DNA of 64,000 nucleotides from NCBI GenBank assembly GCA_015056565.1, contig SVGB01000012.1, positions 1-64,000 on the forward strand, read 5' to 3'. This stretch comes from Butyrivibrio sp. Lineage in GTDB: Bacteria > Bacillota > Clostridia > Lachnospirales > Lachnospiraceae. Under the pieces are notes generated by a model. That model worked only from the letters and a program-made list of their open reading frames with translations, ran no database searches and had not been told where the DNA came from. A program made the position numbers and the translations under genes. Below are positions 37,541 to 46,497 of the stretch, one piece after another (the first letter of the stretch is position 1; each line of letters begins with the position of its first letter).

Positions 37541-38344
37541 TTACTGGTCGGTGCTTTCCTGAGATGAAGCTTCAGAAGCAGCTTCTGAGGCAGTCTCCGT
37601 GTCTGTGCTTGCATCTGTTGCAGTAGTATCTGTGTCGGTGGCTGGTGCTCCGGTACCTGCTATAGAGCTGTCATAGCTCTGTACTGAAGTTACATACCAG
37701 CTTCCTGTCTCTTCATTCTTGTTAAGAGTAAGAGCAAGCATATAAGTAACAGGATCTGCAGCCTTTATCTCCTCCTCATAAATACCAAGAGCAATAAGGA
37801 TAAGGTCATTACATGCCTTTTCCACTGCTGCCTCCGCTCCCTGCTCGTTGGTTATCGTAAGGAGTTCTTCCTGATTGTCATTGTTGTACTGTTCTGATGC
37901 CTTGCTGAATTTGCTCTGTGATGCCTCATTGGTAATGACGTCATAAGGGAAGCTGTTAGTCATGGTAATATAAGCTGTGGCCACATTTCCATCTTCGCTC
38001 ATGGCAATATCAGTGATTTCATACTCCTCAAGCATGGAAGAATACAGTGCATAAAATTCATCAAGCTCTGCAACTGTCTCGTCTTCAAGATTGGGATTGC
38101 CAAGGCTTGTTGTGAGCTGCTCCTTAAGTGCCTCTGCATCAAAAAGCTGAACAAAACTTCCATTTGCAACTTCATCAGATGAGTACTGGTTGATCCCGTC
38201 CTGAGAACCAGTCTTGACCGCCTCCATAAACCCTTCTGCAGCCTCCCTGACAGCTCCCTGATCCTTGGACTCACAGCCCGTAAGAGCAGACACCATAGTA
38301 AATACTGTAGCCACGACCACAGCAGTTTTCTTAAATTTGAACAT
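37541..38344 (-). CDS. Secreted lipoprotein of unknown function
   Basis: A 267-residue lipoprotein. A basic start (MFKFKK) and hydrophobic helix lead to the lipobox SALTGC, with the lipidated Cys at residue 24. The mature part is soluble and acidic, with segments such as GFMEAVKTGSQDGINQYSSD and TYMLALTLNKNEETGSWYVT that recall small outside-facing domains of unknown function. The last 35 residues are a Thr/Ser/Asp/Glu/Ala linker-like tail. The start at 38344 gives a proper signal peptide; an in-frame codon 40 codons upstream would put a Cys-rich stretch first and run into the palindrome at 38457-38524. GGAG lies 13 bases ahead, a little far. Confidence 0.8.
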   Translation of the reverse strand: MFKFKKTAVVVATVFTMVSALTGCESKDQGAVREAAEGFMEAVKTGSQDGINQYSSDEVANGSFVQLFDAEALKEQLTTSLGNPNLEDETVAELDEFYALYSSMLEEYEITDIAMSEDGNVATAYITMTNSFPYDVITNEASQSKFSKASEQYNNDNQEELLTITNEQGAEAAVEKACNDLILIALGIYEEEIKAADPVTYMLALTLNKNEETGSWYVTSVQSYDSSIAGTGAPATDTDTTATDASTDTETASEAASEASSQESTDQ

Positions 38345-38456
38345 ATACCTAAAAAATCTCCTTAACCAAATATAGTCCCAGTGGGCTTTCCCACAATTAT
38401 TACAATTTTCGTAACACAATGGATAGTATAGCATAACTCCGCCATTTATCCAAGTA

Positions 38457-38524
38457 CAAGACACGGGGACGGTTCTACTGTCTCATTGCACACAATGAGA
38501 CAGTAGAACCGTCCCCGTGTCTTG
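38457..38524. repeat. Perfect 68-base palindrome of the REP family (inverted pair)
   Basis: The arms 38457-38488 and 38493-38524 are perfect inverted copies of 32 bases with a CACA loop. Each arm is one copy of the unit CAAGACACGGGGACGG / TTCTACTGTCTCATTG that is also found around the transposase gene at 55490-56233. It lies between the terminator of the oxidoreductase gene and the lipoprotein gene. Confidence 0.95.
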
Positions 38525-38543
38525 TCACCGTATCTTGTGCATG

Positions 38544-38572
38544 AAAAAAGGGCCTACTTTCCGGTAAGCCCC
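38544..38572 (-). terminator. Rho-independent terminator of the oxidoreductase gene
   Basis: On the minus strand GGGCTTAC (38564-38571) pairs with GTAGGCCC (38550-38557), with one G-U pair, then TTTTTT. It starts 24 bases after the stop at 38596. Confidence 0.85.
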
Positions 38573-38595
38573 TAATGTTACTTGGATAATATGTA

Positions 38596-41409
38596 TTACT
38601 TGCCACCTGTGATCTTGTTGATGAGGATCTTTCCAGCACGCTTAGCAGCATATGGTCCGACAGCCTTAAGCTTGTCTTCTGACCTGTACATTGTGCTGGC
38701 TGCAGGCATATCACGTGTGAGGTGGATGGCATCGAATTCACACTTGGTTGTGCAAAGTCCGCATCCGATACAGCGGTTTTCATCTACTGTTGTAGCACCG
38801 CATCCAAGACATCTTGCTGCCTCAGTCTTAACCTGCTCCTCTGTGAGAGTAAGGCGAAGATCATCAAATGTATCCTTGGCAACTCCTGCTTTCTTACCAG
38901 GAATCTGTCTCTGTGCGTTATCAAAAGATTCAACCTTGATATCATCCTTATCAAGCTCGATGAACTCTCTTCTGTCGCGGGCAAGATCAAGTCTGTTTCC
39001 TTTGTGTACAAAACGGTTGATTGAAACATAGCCCTCTCTGCCGCCTGCGATAGCGTCGATAGCGAACTTAGCTCCTGTAAATACATCGCCACCTACAAAG
39101 ATATCAGGCTCTGCTGTCTGTCTTGTAAGAGCGTCTGCCTTGGCTGTGCCATTTCTGTTAAGCTCAACCTTAGTTCCCTTAAGAAGGTCTCCCCACTGAA
39201 CTGACTGTCCAATTGAAAGAAGGAGGTTCTCACACGGAATCTCAATCGTATCGTTCTCATCGTACTGAGGTGCAAATCTATGCTCTGAATCAAATACAGA
39301 TACGCACTTCTTGAAGATAACGGATTTTACGTGACCATTTTCGGTAACTACTTCCTTAGGTCCCCATCCGTTCTTAACTTCGATGCCTTCTTCCCTAGCC
39401 TCTTCTACTTCATCCTTTGCGGCAGGCATCTCTTTTTCGCCCTCAAGACAAAGCATTGTAACCTTGGAAGCGCCAGCTCTAACAGCTGTTCTTGCAACGT
39501 CGATTGCAACGTTACCACCACCGATCACTACTGTATCACCACTGAGCTTAACTGTGTGATCCTGATTGATCTTACGAAGGAAATCAACACCAGTCTGTAC
39601 ACCCTCAGCGTCCTCTCCAGGAACGCCAGCAAGTCTTCCGCCCTGCATACCAATGGCGATGAAGAATGCCTTGTAGCCCTCTGCACGGAGCTGCTCGATA
39701 GTAACATCCTTGCCGACTTCTACGCCACACTTAAACTCTACGCCCATCTGGCGAATAACATCAATCTCAGCCTCGATGATATCCTTCTCAAGTCTATAGC
39801 TTGGAATACCATTCATAAGCATTCCGCCGGCTCTCTTTTCTTTTTCAAATACTGTTACAGGATAGCCGTTCTGTCTAAGGAAGTATGCTGCAGAAAGTCC
39901 TGCAGGACCACCACCAATTATTGCTACCTTGTACTCATCGCTCCACATACCGCCGTCGTGCTTCTCGCAAAGAGGTATGTATCTCTCCTCTTTCTTAAGA
40001 TCCAGGGATGCGATGAACTTCTTGATCTCATCAATGGCAAGTGGCTGATCGATAGTTCCTCTTGTGCAGGCATCTTCACATCTTCTGTTGCAGACAGCAC
40101 CGCAGATCATAGGAAGTGGGTTATCCTGCTTGATGAGCTTTAATGCATCTTCATATCTGCCCTCAGCTGCCATCTTGATATAGCCCTGAACTGAAAGGTG
40201 TACAGGACAGGCAGTCTTACAAGGAGCTGTACCTGTGTCATAGCAGTTTATCTTGGCATCGTCACGATAGTTGTAGTTCCACTTGTGTGGTCCCCACTTC
40301 TTGTTGTCAGGAAGTTCACTCTTTGGATACTTAACTTCACTGCCGTCCTTCTTGCAGAGCTTCTGTCCAAGTTTAGCTGCGCCAACAGGACAAACCTCTA
40401 CGCACTTACCGCAGGCAACACACTTTTCTTTTTCAACGTGTGCTCTGTATGCAGAAGCTGACATATTTGGAGTGTTAAAGAGCTGTGAAGTACGAAGGGC
40501 ATTACATACACCAGGAGCACAGTTACAGATAGCAACGATCTTGCCCTCACCATCGATATTGGTGATCTGGTGAACATATCCATGACGCTCAGCTCTCTCT
40601 AATATCTCGTATACTTCTTCTTTTGTAATGTAGTGTCCGATTCCACGATCGTCCATGTACTCAGCCATGTCGCCCATACCGATACAGTAATCGCCGCGGA
40701 TCTCTCCACTACCCTCGCCTCTCATTGCCTGCTGCTTACGACAGGAGCACTCTGAGATACCGTATTTATCATACATGTCGATCCAACGAGAAAGATGTTC
40801 AACTGGAACTGACTGGTTTTCTAAAGAAATAGCCTTCTCTACAGGTATTACATGCATACCGATTCCTGCTCCTCCTGGAGGAACCATCTCAGTAACATTC
40901 TGAAGAGGAAGCTGTGTCATAAGGTTAAAGAATGTAGCAAGCTCAGGATGCTCATCTGTAACCTTGTTCTGCATCATCATAAATTCAGCTGAACCTGGAA
41001 CGAAAATAGGAAGCTCATACTGAAGGTGCTTGTCAGGAGTCTTAGCTCTGTTCTGCTCAATAATACCTATGTATCTGAGGTCATGGACCATTTTGGTGGT
41101 CTCTTCCTCAGTCATATTGTTCATCTTGGCAAGCTCAGGGATTGAGTAAGGAACTCTTGTCTTCTTAAAGTTAAGACAGAACCTTACCTGATCTTTATTA
41201 AGAATACGATCAAGCATCCAGTACTCTGGATCATGATTGTTGATCTTCTTTGTGAGTTTCTTGATCATACGGTCAGTGATAAGAGTAGCCAGTTCTATGA
41301 CCATCTTCTCTTTTTCAGGATCTTCTGCCTTATAATCAGGATCCTGCCAGAAATCCCGCTCGTTGATCATAGGATCGCCGATTTTCCATTCAGCCATTGT
41401 TTTCGCCAT
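38596..41409 (-). CDS. Multi-cluster iron-sulfur flavoprotein oxidoreductase (GltD/NfnB-like)
   Basis: A 937-residue cytoplasmic protein. Residues 1-320 are an unusual N-terminal module: a winged-helix-like stretch (about 85-125, VPYSIPELAKMNNMTEEETT) and a cysteine-rich part (Cys221, Cys223, Cys242, Cys295, Cys297, Cys302). Next comes a 4Fe-4S site CVACGKCVEVCP (330-341). A GltD-type N-terminal cluster domain follows (APCKTACPVH, ICGAVCNRRCEDAC), then an FAD fold (AIIGGGPAGLSAAYF, about 496-510), an NAD(P) fold (TVVIGGGNVAIDVARTA), and a C-terminal ferredoxin pair (CLGCGA, CIGCGLCTTKCEFDAI). Such proteins move electrons between NAD(P)H and ferredoxin or a partner enzyme. No glutamate synthase large subunit is adjacent, so that role is not supported here. 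GTAAAGGGGAG precedes the ATG; it is a single-gene unit with its own terminator. Confidence 0.85.
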   Translation of the reverse strand: MAKTMAEWKIGDPMINERDFWQDPDYKAEDPEKEKMVIELATLITDRMIKKLTKKINNHDPEYWMLDRILNKDQVRFCLNFKKTRVPYSIPELAKMNNMTEEETTKMVHDLRYIGIIEQNRAKTPDKHLQYELPIFVPGSAEFMMMQNKVTDEHPELATFFNLMTQLPLQNVTEMVPPGGAGIGMHVIPVEKAISLENQSVPVEHLSRWIDMYDKYGISECSCRKQQAMRGEGSGEIRGDYCIGMGDMAEYMDDRGIGHYITKEEVYEILERAERHGYVHQITNIDGEGKIVAICNCAPGVCNALRTSQLFNTPNMSASAYRAHVEKEKCVACGKCVEVCPVGAAKLGQKLCKKDGSEVKYPKSELPDNKKWGPHKWNYNYRDDAKINCYDTGTAPCKTACPVHLSVQGYIKMAAEGRYEDALKLIKQDNPLPMICGAVCNRRCEDACTRGTIDQPLAIDEIKKFIASLDLKKEERYIPLCEKHDGGMWSDEYKVAIIGGGPAGLSAAYFLRQNGYPVTVFEKEKRAGGMLMNGIPSYRLEKDIIEAEIDVIRQMGVEFKCGVEVGKDVTIEQLRAEGYKAFFIAIGMQGGRLAGVPGEDAEGVQTGVDFLRKINQDHTVKLSGDTVVIGGGNVAIDVARTAVRAGASKVTMLCLEGEKEMPAAKDEVEEAREEGIEVKNGWGPKEVVTENGHVKSVIFKKCVSVFDSEHRFAPQYDENDTIEIPCENLLLSIGQSVQWGDLLKGTKVELNRNGTAKADALTRQTAEPDIFVGGDVFTGAKFAIDAIAGGREGYVSINRFVHKGNRLDLARDRREFIELDKDDIKVESFDNAQRQIPGKKAGVAKDTFDDLRLTLTEEQVKTEAARCLGCGATTVDENRCIGCGLCTTKCEFDAIHLTRDMPAASTMYRSEDKLKAVGPYAAKRAGKILINKITGGK

Positions 41410-41508
41410 AAGTTCTCCCCTTTACAATTAAAAAATGATGAAACTAATTTTTTAAAAATAGTTTTCTGCCTAGTGATATTCTACCATACGAGGGCTTATT
41501 TTACCATT

Positions 41509-41535
41509 AAAAAAAGGCGATTTTACTCGCCTTTT
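41509..41535 (-). terminator. Terminator of the opp operon
   Basis: On the minus strand AAAAGGCGA (41527-41535) pairs with TCGCCTTTT (41512-41520) around a six-base loop, followed by a run of seven T. It lies about 40 bases after the oppF stop. Confidence 0.92.
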
Positions 41536-41576
41536 CAATAGATTAATTGCTTTAATTAAGTAACGTATTCAATCGG

Positions 41577-42569
41577 TCAATCGTACAAATGACAACAAAC
41601 TACATGACCATTTCCCATGTCCTTAGGAGTAGGTACTGTGTTCTTGCACTTCTCCATGCACTTAGAACATCTGGTGTGGAACTTGCATCCTGCAGGTGGA
41701 TTAGCAGGTGATGGAATATCGCCCTGAAGCAATATCCTGTCCTTCTTGATGTCTGGATCAGGCATTGGAATAGCTGAGAAAAGTGCCTGTGTGTATGGAT
41801 GAAGAGGTTTAGCAAAAATGTCCTCTGTATTTCCAGTCTCAACAAGGTTGCCAAGATACATAACACCGATGGTGTCAGAAATATGTTCAACAACTGAAAG
41901 GTCATGAGAGATGAACAGATATGTAAGTCCTCTGTCCTCCTGGAGCTTTTTAAGCAGGTTGATGATCTGTGCCTGGATTGAAACATCAAGGGCCGAAACA
42001 GGCTCATCACAAACTACAAACTGGGGCTTCAGTGCAAGGGCTCTTGCAATACAGATCCTCTGTCTCTGTCCGCCGGAGAACTCATGAGGATATCTGTCCT
42101 TGTGGTACTCCTGAAGTCCACACTCCTTCATGATAGATGTAACATATTCATCATATTCTTTGTCTGAGACAATTCCATGCTCTCTTACTGCCTCACCAAT
42201 GATCTCTCCGATAGGAAGTCTTGGTGAAAGAGATGAGTATGGATCCTGGAAAATGATCTGCATCTTGGTACGAAGCTCTCTAAGAGCCTTCTTGTCCAGT
42301 TTGCTGACATCCTGTCCATCAAAGATAATGTCGCCTTCTGTCTTTTCAAGGAGCCTTAAGATAGTCCTTCCGGTTGTAGACTTACCACAACCTGACTCTC
42401 CTACAAGACCCATGGTGGTCCCTTTTTTAATGGTAAAAGAAACATCGTCAACAGCCTTGACCTGGCCTGTGACTCCACCAAAGAATCCACCCTTTATTGG
42501 GAAATATTTTTTAAGATTTCTTACCTCTAAGATGTTCTCAGAAGAGGCATTTGTGTGTTCTGTGCTCAT
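41577..42569 (-). CDS. oppF: Oligopeptide ABC transporter ATP-binding protein OppF
   Basis: One of the two ATPases of the oligopeptide importer. The 330 residues show Walker [17 protein letters not shown], signature HEFSGGQRQRICIARAL, Walker B QFVVCDEPVSALD, and the C-terminal OppD/OppF extension with a cysteine-rich motif (GCKFHTRCSKCMEKCKNT) typical of this subfamily, where it can hold a 4Fe-4S cluster. It is the last gene of the operon and overlaps oppD by four bases (ATGA). GGAAGGAGG precedes the ATG. The terminator follows directly. Confidence 0.93.
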   Translation of the reverse strand: MSTEHTNASSENILEVRNLKKYFPIKGGFFGGVTGQVKAVDDVSFTIKKGTTMGLVGESGCGKSTTGRTILRLLEKTEGDIIFDGQDVSKLDKKALRELRTKMQIIFQDPYSSLSPRLPIGEIIGEAVREHGIVSDKEYDEYVTSIMKECGLQEYHKDRYPHEFSGGQRQRICIARALALKPQFVVCDEPVSALDVSIQAQIINLLKKLQEDRGLTYLFISHDLSVVEHISDTIGVMYLGNLVETGNTEDIFAKPLHPYTQALFSAIPMPDPDIKKDRILLQGDIPSPANPPAGCKFHTRCSKCMEKCKNTVPTPKDMGNGHVVCCHLYD

Positions 42570-43705
42570 ACTGACGCGCCTCCTTCCTCACATCTGTAGC
42601 AGCTCACTTCATGTGTAGGTGATATCTTGTAAACACCTGGATATGCGCCGTTACACTTTGATGTGCACATCTCGCATCTATCCTTGAAATAGCAGTAGTT
42701 AGGCATATCAATTGGGTTAGGCACGTTACCAGGAATACTGTAAAGCTTGTCTACATGTTTTCCAACCACAGGCTTTGAATTCATAAGGCCTATTGTGTAT
42801 GGATGCCTTGGATCCTTAAAGATTTCCTTAGCTGTACCTTTTTCTACTACTCTGCCAGCATACATAACTACAACATAATCAGCCATCTCAGCAACAACAC
42901 CAAGGTCATGTGTGATAAGCATGATCGAACTGTTTATCTTATCCTTGAGGTCACGAAGAAGATCAAGGATCTGAGCCTGGATAGTAACATCAAGGGCTGT
43001 TGTAGGCTCATCTGCGATAATAAGCTTAGGATCACAGGCAAGAGCCATAGCGATCATGATACGCTGTCTCATACCTCCAGAGAGCTCATGAGGATACATC
43101 TTGTATACACCCTCCTTGTTGGCAATTCCAACAAGCTGAAGCATCTCAATGGTACGAGCCTTGACCTGCTCTTTTGTCATATCAGGATTGTGAAGTTTTA
43201 TTACTTCATCCACCTGGTCACCAATCCGAAATACCGGGTTAAGTGAAGTCATTGGCTCCTGGAAGATCATTCCCATGGAGTTACCACGAAGCTTTTGCAT
43301 ATAGGAAGCTGGAGCGTTTACTACATTAACAGCCTCTTTTCCAGTGTTGAACCTGATCTCGCCTTCTACAGTCTGACCTGCAGGACGCTGAACCAGCTGC
43401 ATCAGTGAAAGACTTGTAACTGACTTACCGCAGCCTGACTCACCAACGATACCAACGGTCTTACCAACTGGTACTTCAAAAGATACGCCATCAACAGCCT
43501 TAACTGTTCCTATATCTGTAAAAAAGTATGTGTGAACATTGTCGAACTCAACGCAGTTATTTGGGTCCTTCATGTGAGTAATATACTCACTTTCAGGAAT
43601 ATGTTTTCTATTTCTCTTTTTCTCTATCTCTGCAGTGATCTTACGATTTTCCCTTGTGATCTTTCGAGATTCACGAGCAGAGATGTAATTACTGTTTTTT
43701 GCCAT
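42566..43705 (-). CDS. oppD: Oligopeptide ABC transporter ATP-binding protein OppD
   Basis: The second ATPase of the importer. Walker A is [18 protein letters not shown], the signature is [17 protein letters not shown] and Walker B is [14 protein letters not shown]. The C-terminal extension carries [17 protein letters not shown] basic N-terminal extension of about 45 residues ([20 protein letters not shown]) is added before the ATPase fold and looks helical. The ATG at 43705 is chosen because AGAGG is eight bases ahead; a GTG three codons upstream overlaps that site. It starts five bases after the oppC stop. Confidence 0.93.
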   Translation of the reverse strand: MAKNSNYISARESRKITRENRKITAEIEKKRNRKHIPESEYITHMKDPNNCVEFDNVHTYFFTDIGTVKAVDGVSFEVPVGKTVGIVGESGCGKSVTSLSLMQLVQRPAGQTVEGEIRFNTGKEAVNVVNAPASYMQKLRGNSMGMIFQEPMTSLNPVFRIGDQVDEVIKLHNPDMTKEQVKARTIEMLQLVGIANKEGVYKMYPHELSGGMRQRIMIAMALACDPKLIIADEPTTALDVTIQAQILDLLRDLKDKINSSIMLITHDLGVVAEMADYVVVMYAGRVVEKGTAKEIFKDPRHPYTIGLMNSKPVVGKHVDKLYSIPGNVPNPIDMPNYCYFKDRCEMCTSKCNGAYPGVYKISPTHEVSCYRCEEGGASV

Positions 43706-43710
43706 TTTAA

Positions 43711-45372
43711 TCACCTCTTCATCTTAGGATCAAATGCATCACGAAGGCCATCACCGATAAAGTTGAAAGCAAGAACTGTAAGCAGAATGAACAGTCCTGC
43801 TGGAAGCCATACAAATACATAATTACTCATAACGTATGAATCGTTAACGGCATTAATGATACTGCCCCATGAAGCTGCAGGATACTTGATTCCAAGTCCA
43901 AGGAATGAAAGTGTAGCCTCAGCAAGGATAACATCACCAAGTCCCATGCTGGCAAAAACGATAAGCTGTGGTACTACATTAGGGATAAGGTGCTTAAAAA
44001 TACGTCTGTAGGTACTGATACCTGTTGCCTCTGCTGCAACCATGAATTCCTGCTCACGAAGTGAGAGGATCTGTCCTCTTACGATACGGGCAATTCCAAC
44101 CCATCCGATGACTGCCATGATAACGCAGAGCATGTAGATACGGGTTGTAGCACTTGCCTGGTAATAGTCCATGATAGAACCAAGGATCAGGTAAAGTGGC
44201 ATTGTAGGGATACAGTAAACAACGTCTACAACTCTCATGAGGATGTTGTCTACCCATCCGCCAAAGAAGCCTGCTACACCACCAATGATCATTCCGATAA
44301 ACACTTCAATGAAGATAACCACGAAACCAATAAGAAGTGAAATACGTCCACCATACATCAGTCTTGCAAGAAGATCCATTCCGTTAGCATCGGTACCAAC
44401 AAGATGCTCCCTGGAAGGACGAGCGTAGGTATCAATAACTCTGGTCTCCTGGAATCTCTTAAATGTGTACTGACCGTTTTTATTCTCGATCCTGTACTCT
44501 ATCTCTGTTCCATCTTCATCTGCGAAGGTAAAAGAACTGTCTCCCTTTGCAACCGCATCAAGAGCTGTTTCCTTGTAAGCAGGGCTAAGGTATACACCTG
44601 CATTTGCAGCATTGAAGTTTACATCTGACACCAGCGCAAACTCAGCGCCATCCTTTAAAACCAAATCTCCATCAACTGTATATTTAGAGCCGCCAAGTTC
44701 AAACTCATTTTCGCCATTGGCGATAGCAATAAGGCTCTCTCTGTAGAACTCATAGTCAAAAGAAACGTTCTTGTCAAAGCTTGTGAATGACTTCATTGCA
44801 GCCACACCAAGCTCTGTTCCAACGTACACATCAGGATTGGCTGCTCCTGTATCCTGGAAGACATATGTCTTGCCATCAGTATCAGTAAAGAAGTTCTCTC
44901 CTGCAGCTACAGCTTCGTCATAAGCTGCATTCTTGCGAAGAAGCTTATTGACCTGCTCAAGTGAATAGATGACGTAAACGTTCTCTCCCACATTACCAAG
45001 TCCTAAAAGAGAACCATCTCTTGTCTCAAAGACAAACTTGCCTGTTGATGCAGCAATAAGTGTCTTGGAGAAAATATCTGAAGGAAGTGTTGCTCCATCT
45101 GCTGGCTGTATCTGGTACTGATCGATCTTGGTTGCGCCAGCGTAATCCTTGAGGATCTGGTCTGTAGTGTAGAACACCTGACTCTGTGAATAAGGGATCA
45201 GCAGTCCTCCTACAAATGAAAATAAGAACATAAATGCAATAATAACAATTCCAACAATAGCCAGTCTGTTTCGGATGAATCTCTTAAATACCATCATCCC
45301 CGGAGAAAGAACTCTGACTCTGGCTGCGTCATCTAAATGCATTTCTTCGTTTTGTGTATTTTGGTTTTCCAT
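43711..45372 (-). CDS. oppC: Oligopeptide ABC transporter permease OppC with large outside insertion
   Basis: A membrane subunit of the importer, 553 residues against the usual 300 or so. Membrane helix 1 is at about 35-60. It is followed by an insertion of roughly 230-250 residues before the core (about 65-310), predicted to lie outside. The insertion is rich in beta-type repeats such as GKFVFETRDGSLLG, GKTYVFQDTG and NEFELGGSKYTVDGD. The core has five helices and the coupling EAA-type motif EQEFMVAAEATGISTYRRIF, followed by LIPNVVPQLI. The motif HLVGTDANGMDLLARLMYGG is typical of OppC. GAAAGGAGG precedes the ATG, 17 bases after oppB. The insertion might contact the binding protein, which is also oversized. 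Confidence 0.92.
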   Translation of the reverse strand: MENQNTQNEEMHLDDAARVRVLSPGMMVFKRFIRNRLAIVGIVIIAFMFLFSFVGGLLIPYSQSQVFYTTDQILKDYAGATKIDQYQIQPADGATLPSDIFSKTLIAASTGKFVFETRDGSLLGLGNVGENVYVIYSLEQVNKLLRKNAAYDEAVAAGENFFTDTDGKTYVFQDTGAANPDVYVGTELGVAAMKSFTSFDKNVSFDYEFYRESLIAIANGENEFELGGSKYTVDGDLVLKDGAEFALVSDVNFNAANAGVYLSPAYKETALDAVAKGDSSFTFADEDGTEIEYRIENKNGQYTFKRFQETRVIDTYARPSREHLVGTDANGMDLLARLMYGGRISLLIGFVVIFIEVFIGMIIGGVAGFFGGWVDNILMRVVDVVYCIPTMPLYLILGSIMDYYQASATTRIYMLCVIMAVIGWVGIARIVRGQILSLREQEFMVAAEATGISTYRRIFKHLIPNVVPQLIVFASMGLGDVILAEATLSFLGLGIKYPAASWGSIINAVNDSYVMSNYVFVWLPAGLFILLTVLAFNFIGDGLRDAFDPKMKR

Positions 45373-45389
45373 ATGCTCTTCCTCCTTTC

Positions 45390-46376
45390 TTAGTTTACTC
45401 TTACTCTTGGATCAACAAGGGCATATGTGATGTCCGCAATTAGGTTTCCAAGAAGAATTAGTACTGCCATAAATACCATGTAGAACATAACAAAAGGAAT
45501 ATCTCCCTGTGTTACGCACTGATAGAATGTGTATCCGATACCAGGAATCTGGAAAAGTGTCTCTGTGATCATAGCACCACCAAAAAGTCCTGGAAGAGAT
45601 CCACCAAGCAGAGTAACGATAGGTATAAGTGTATTTCTAAATGCGTGATGATTGATAACACGATTCTCTGGAAGTCCCTTAGCGCGGGCTGTTCTGATGT
45701 AATCAGAATTAAGGACTTCAAGCATGTTGGCACGGGTATAACGCATAAGACTACCGATACTTACAACAACAAGAGTGATAGTGGGAAGTACCATATGTCT
45801 TATCATATCTAAAACTTTTCCAGTATCTGAAAGGGTCTCATGCATACGGCTAACAATACCGTAAAGGTCAACCCATCCAAGTTTAATGGAAAAGATATAT
45901 TTCAAAATTGTGGCAAAGAAAAAGCTCGGAAGTGAAATACCAATAAGTGCTATTACTGTAATAGCGTAATCAGCAAACATATACTGTTTTCTTGCAGCAA
46001 GAATACCTGCTGGAATAGCAATAAGAATCTCAATTAAAAATGCAGCAAGTCCAAGTCCAAATGAATACCAGATAACATTTGAAAACTTCTGAAGAACTGG
46101 CTGATTGAAATACCATGAATCCCCAAAATCAAGTCTGATAGCCTTAGAAGCCCATTTGAAATACCCCTGAATGATTCCGGTATCAAGACCATATTGTGCA
46201 TTAAGCTGATCAACCCACTCCTGATAAGATTTGGATCCAGGTCTTGTGGCTAGAGCCATGGCCTGAGACTCAACATAAGAAGTTGGCATCAGTCGCATGA
46301 TTGTATAAATGATCAATGATACAAAGAACAGAAGAACCACGGAAATAAGCAGTCTTCTTATTATAAACTTCTTCAT
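45390..46376 (-). CDS. oppB: Oligopeptide ABC transporter permease OppB
   Basis: A membrane subunit of normal length (328 aa). The N-terminal helix FIIRRLLISVVLLFFVSLI is followed by the soluble part LNAQYGLDTGIIQGYFKW, then five more helices and the coupling motif NSDYIRTARAKGLPENRVIN with HAFRNTLIPIVTLLG. The C-terminus ends LVDPRVRVN as in the DppB/OppB family. TAAGGAGC precedes the ATG. It lies 121 bases after oppA, a gap that holds a strong hairpin. Confidence 0.94.
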   Translation of the reverse strand: MKKFIIRRLLISVVLLFFVSLIIYTIMRLMPTSYVESQAMALATRPGSKSYQEWVDQLNAQYGLDTGIIQGYFKWASKAIRLDFGDSWYFNQPVLQKFSNVIWYSFGLGLAAFLIEILIAIPAGILAARKQYMFADYAITVIALIGISLPSFFFATILKYIFSIKLGWVDLYGIVSRMHETLSDTGKVLDMIRHMVLPTITLVVVSIGSLMRYTRANMLEVLNSDYIRTARAKGLPENRVINHHAFRNTLIPIVTLLGGSLPGLFGGAMITETLFQIPGIGYTFYQCVTQGDIPFVMFYMVFMAVLILLGNLIADITYALVDPRVRVN

Positions 46377-46441
46377 TTTAGTGCTCCTTAGTGCAAAAAA
46401 AAGTCAAAAAAAAAGCTAATGGTTAATGTTCGGTCTTCAAG

Positions 46442-46479
46442 GTTCCATGGGATACGGTGCAAGCACCATCCCATGGAAC
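46442..46479 (-). promoter_or_regulatory. Intercistronic hairpin between oppA and oppB
   Basis: GTTCCATGGGAT (46442-46453) and ATCCCATGGAAC (46468-46479) pair perfectly, and an inner stem GGTGC/GCACC extends the helix with a two-base bulge. No T-run follows at once, so it is more likely an mRNA 3'-end stabiliser or partial terminator, which would keep oppA mRNA more abundant than that of the permeases. Confidence 0.7.
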
Positions 46480-46497
46480 TTTGAATCCCTATATCAC

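Noticed and set aside
38345-38464. Longer lipoprotein start at 38464
   Set aside because: It begins inside the palindrome and hides the signal peptide; 38344 gives a standard lipoprotein signal.
38596-41409. Small subunit of glutamate synthase
   Set aside because: The core is GltD-like, but the N-terminal module, the extra ferredoxin sites and the lack of a large subunit next to it argue against that name.
46442-46479. Complete terminator after oppA
   Set aside because: There is no T-run directly after the stem, and oppB lacks its own recognisable promoter, so read-through is likely.
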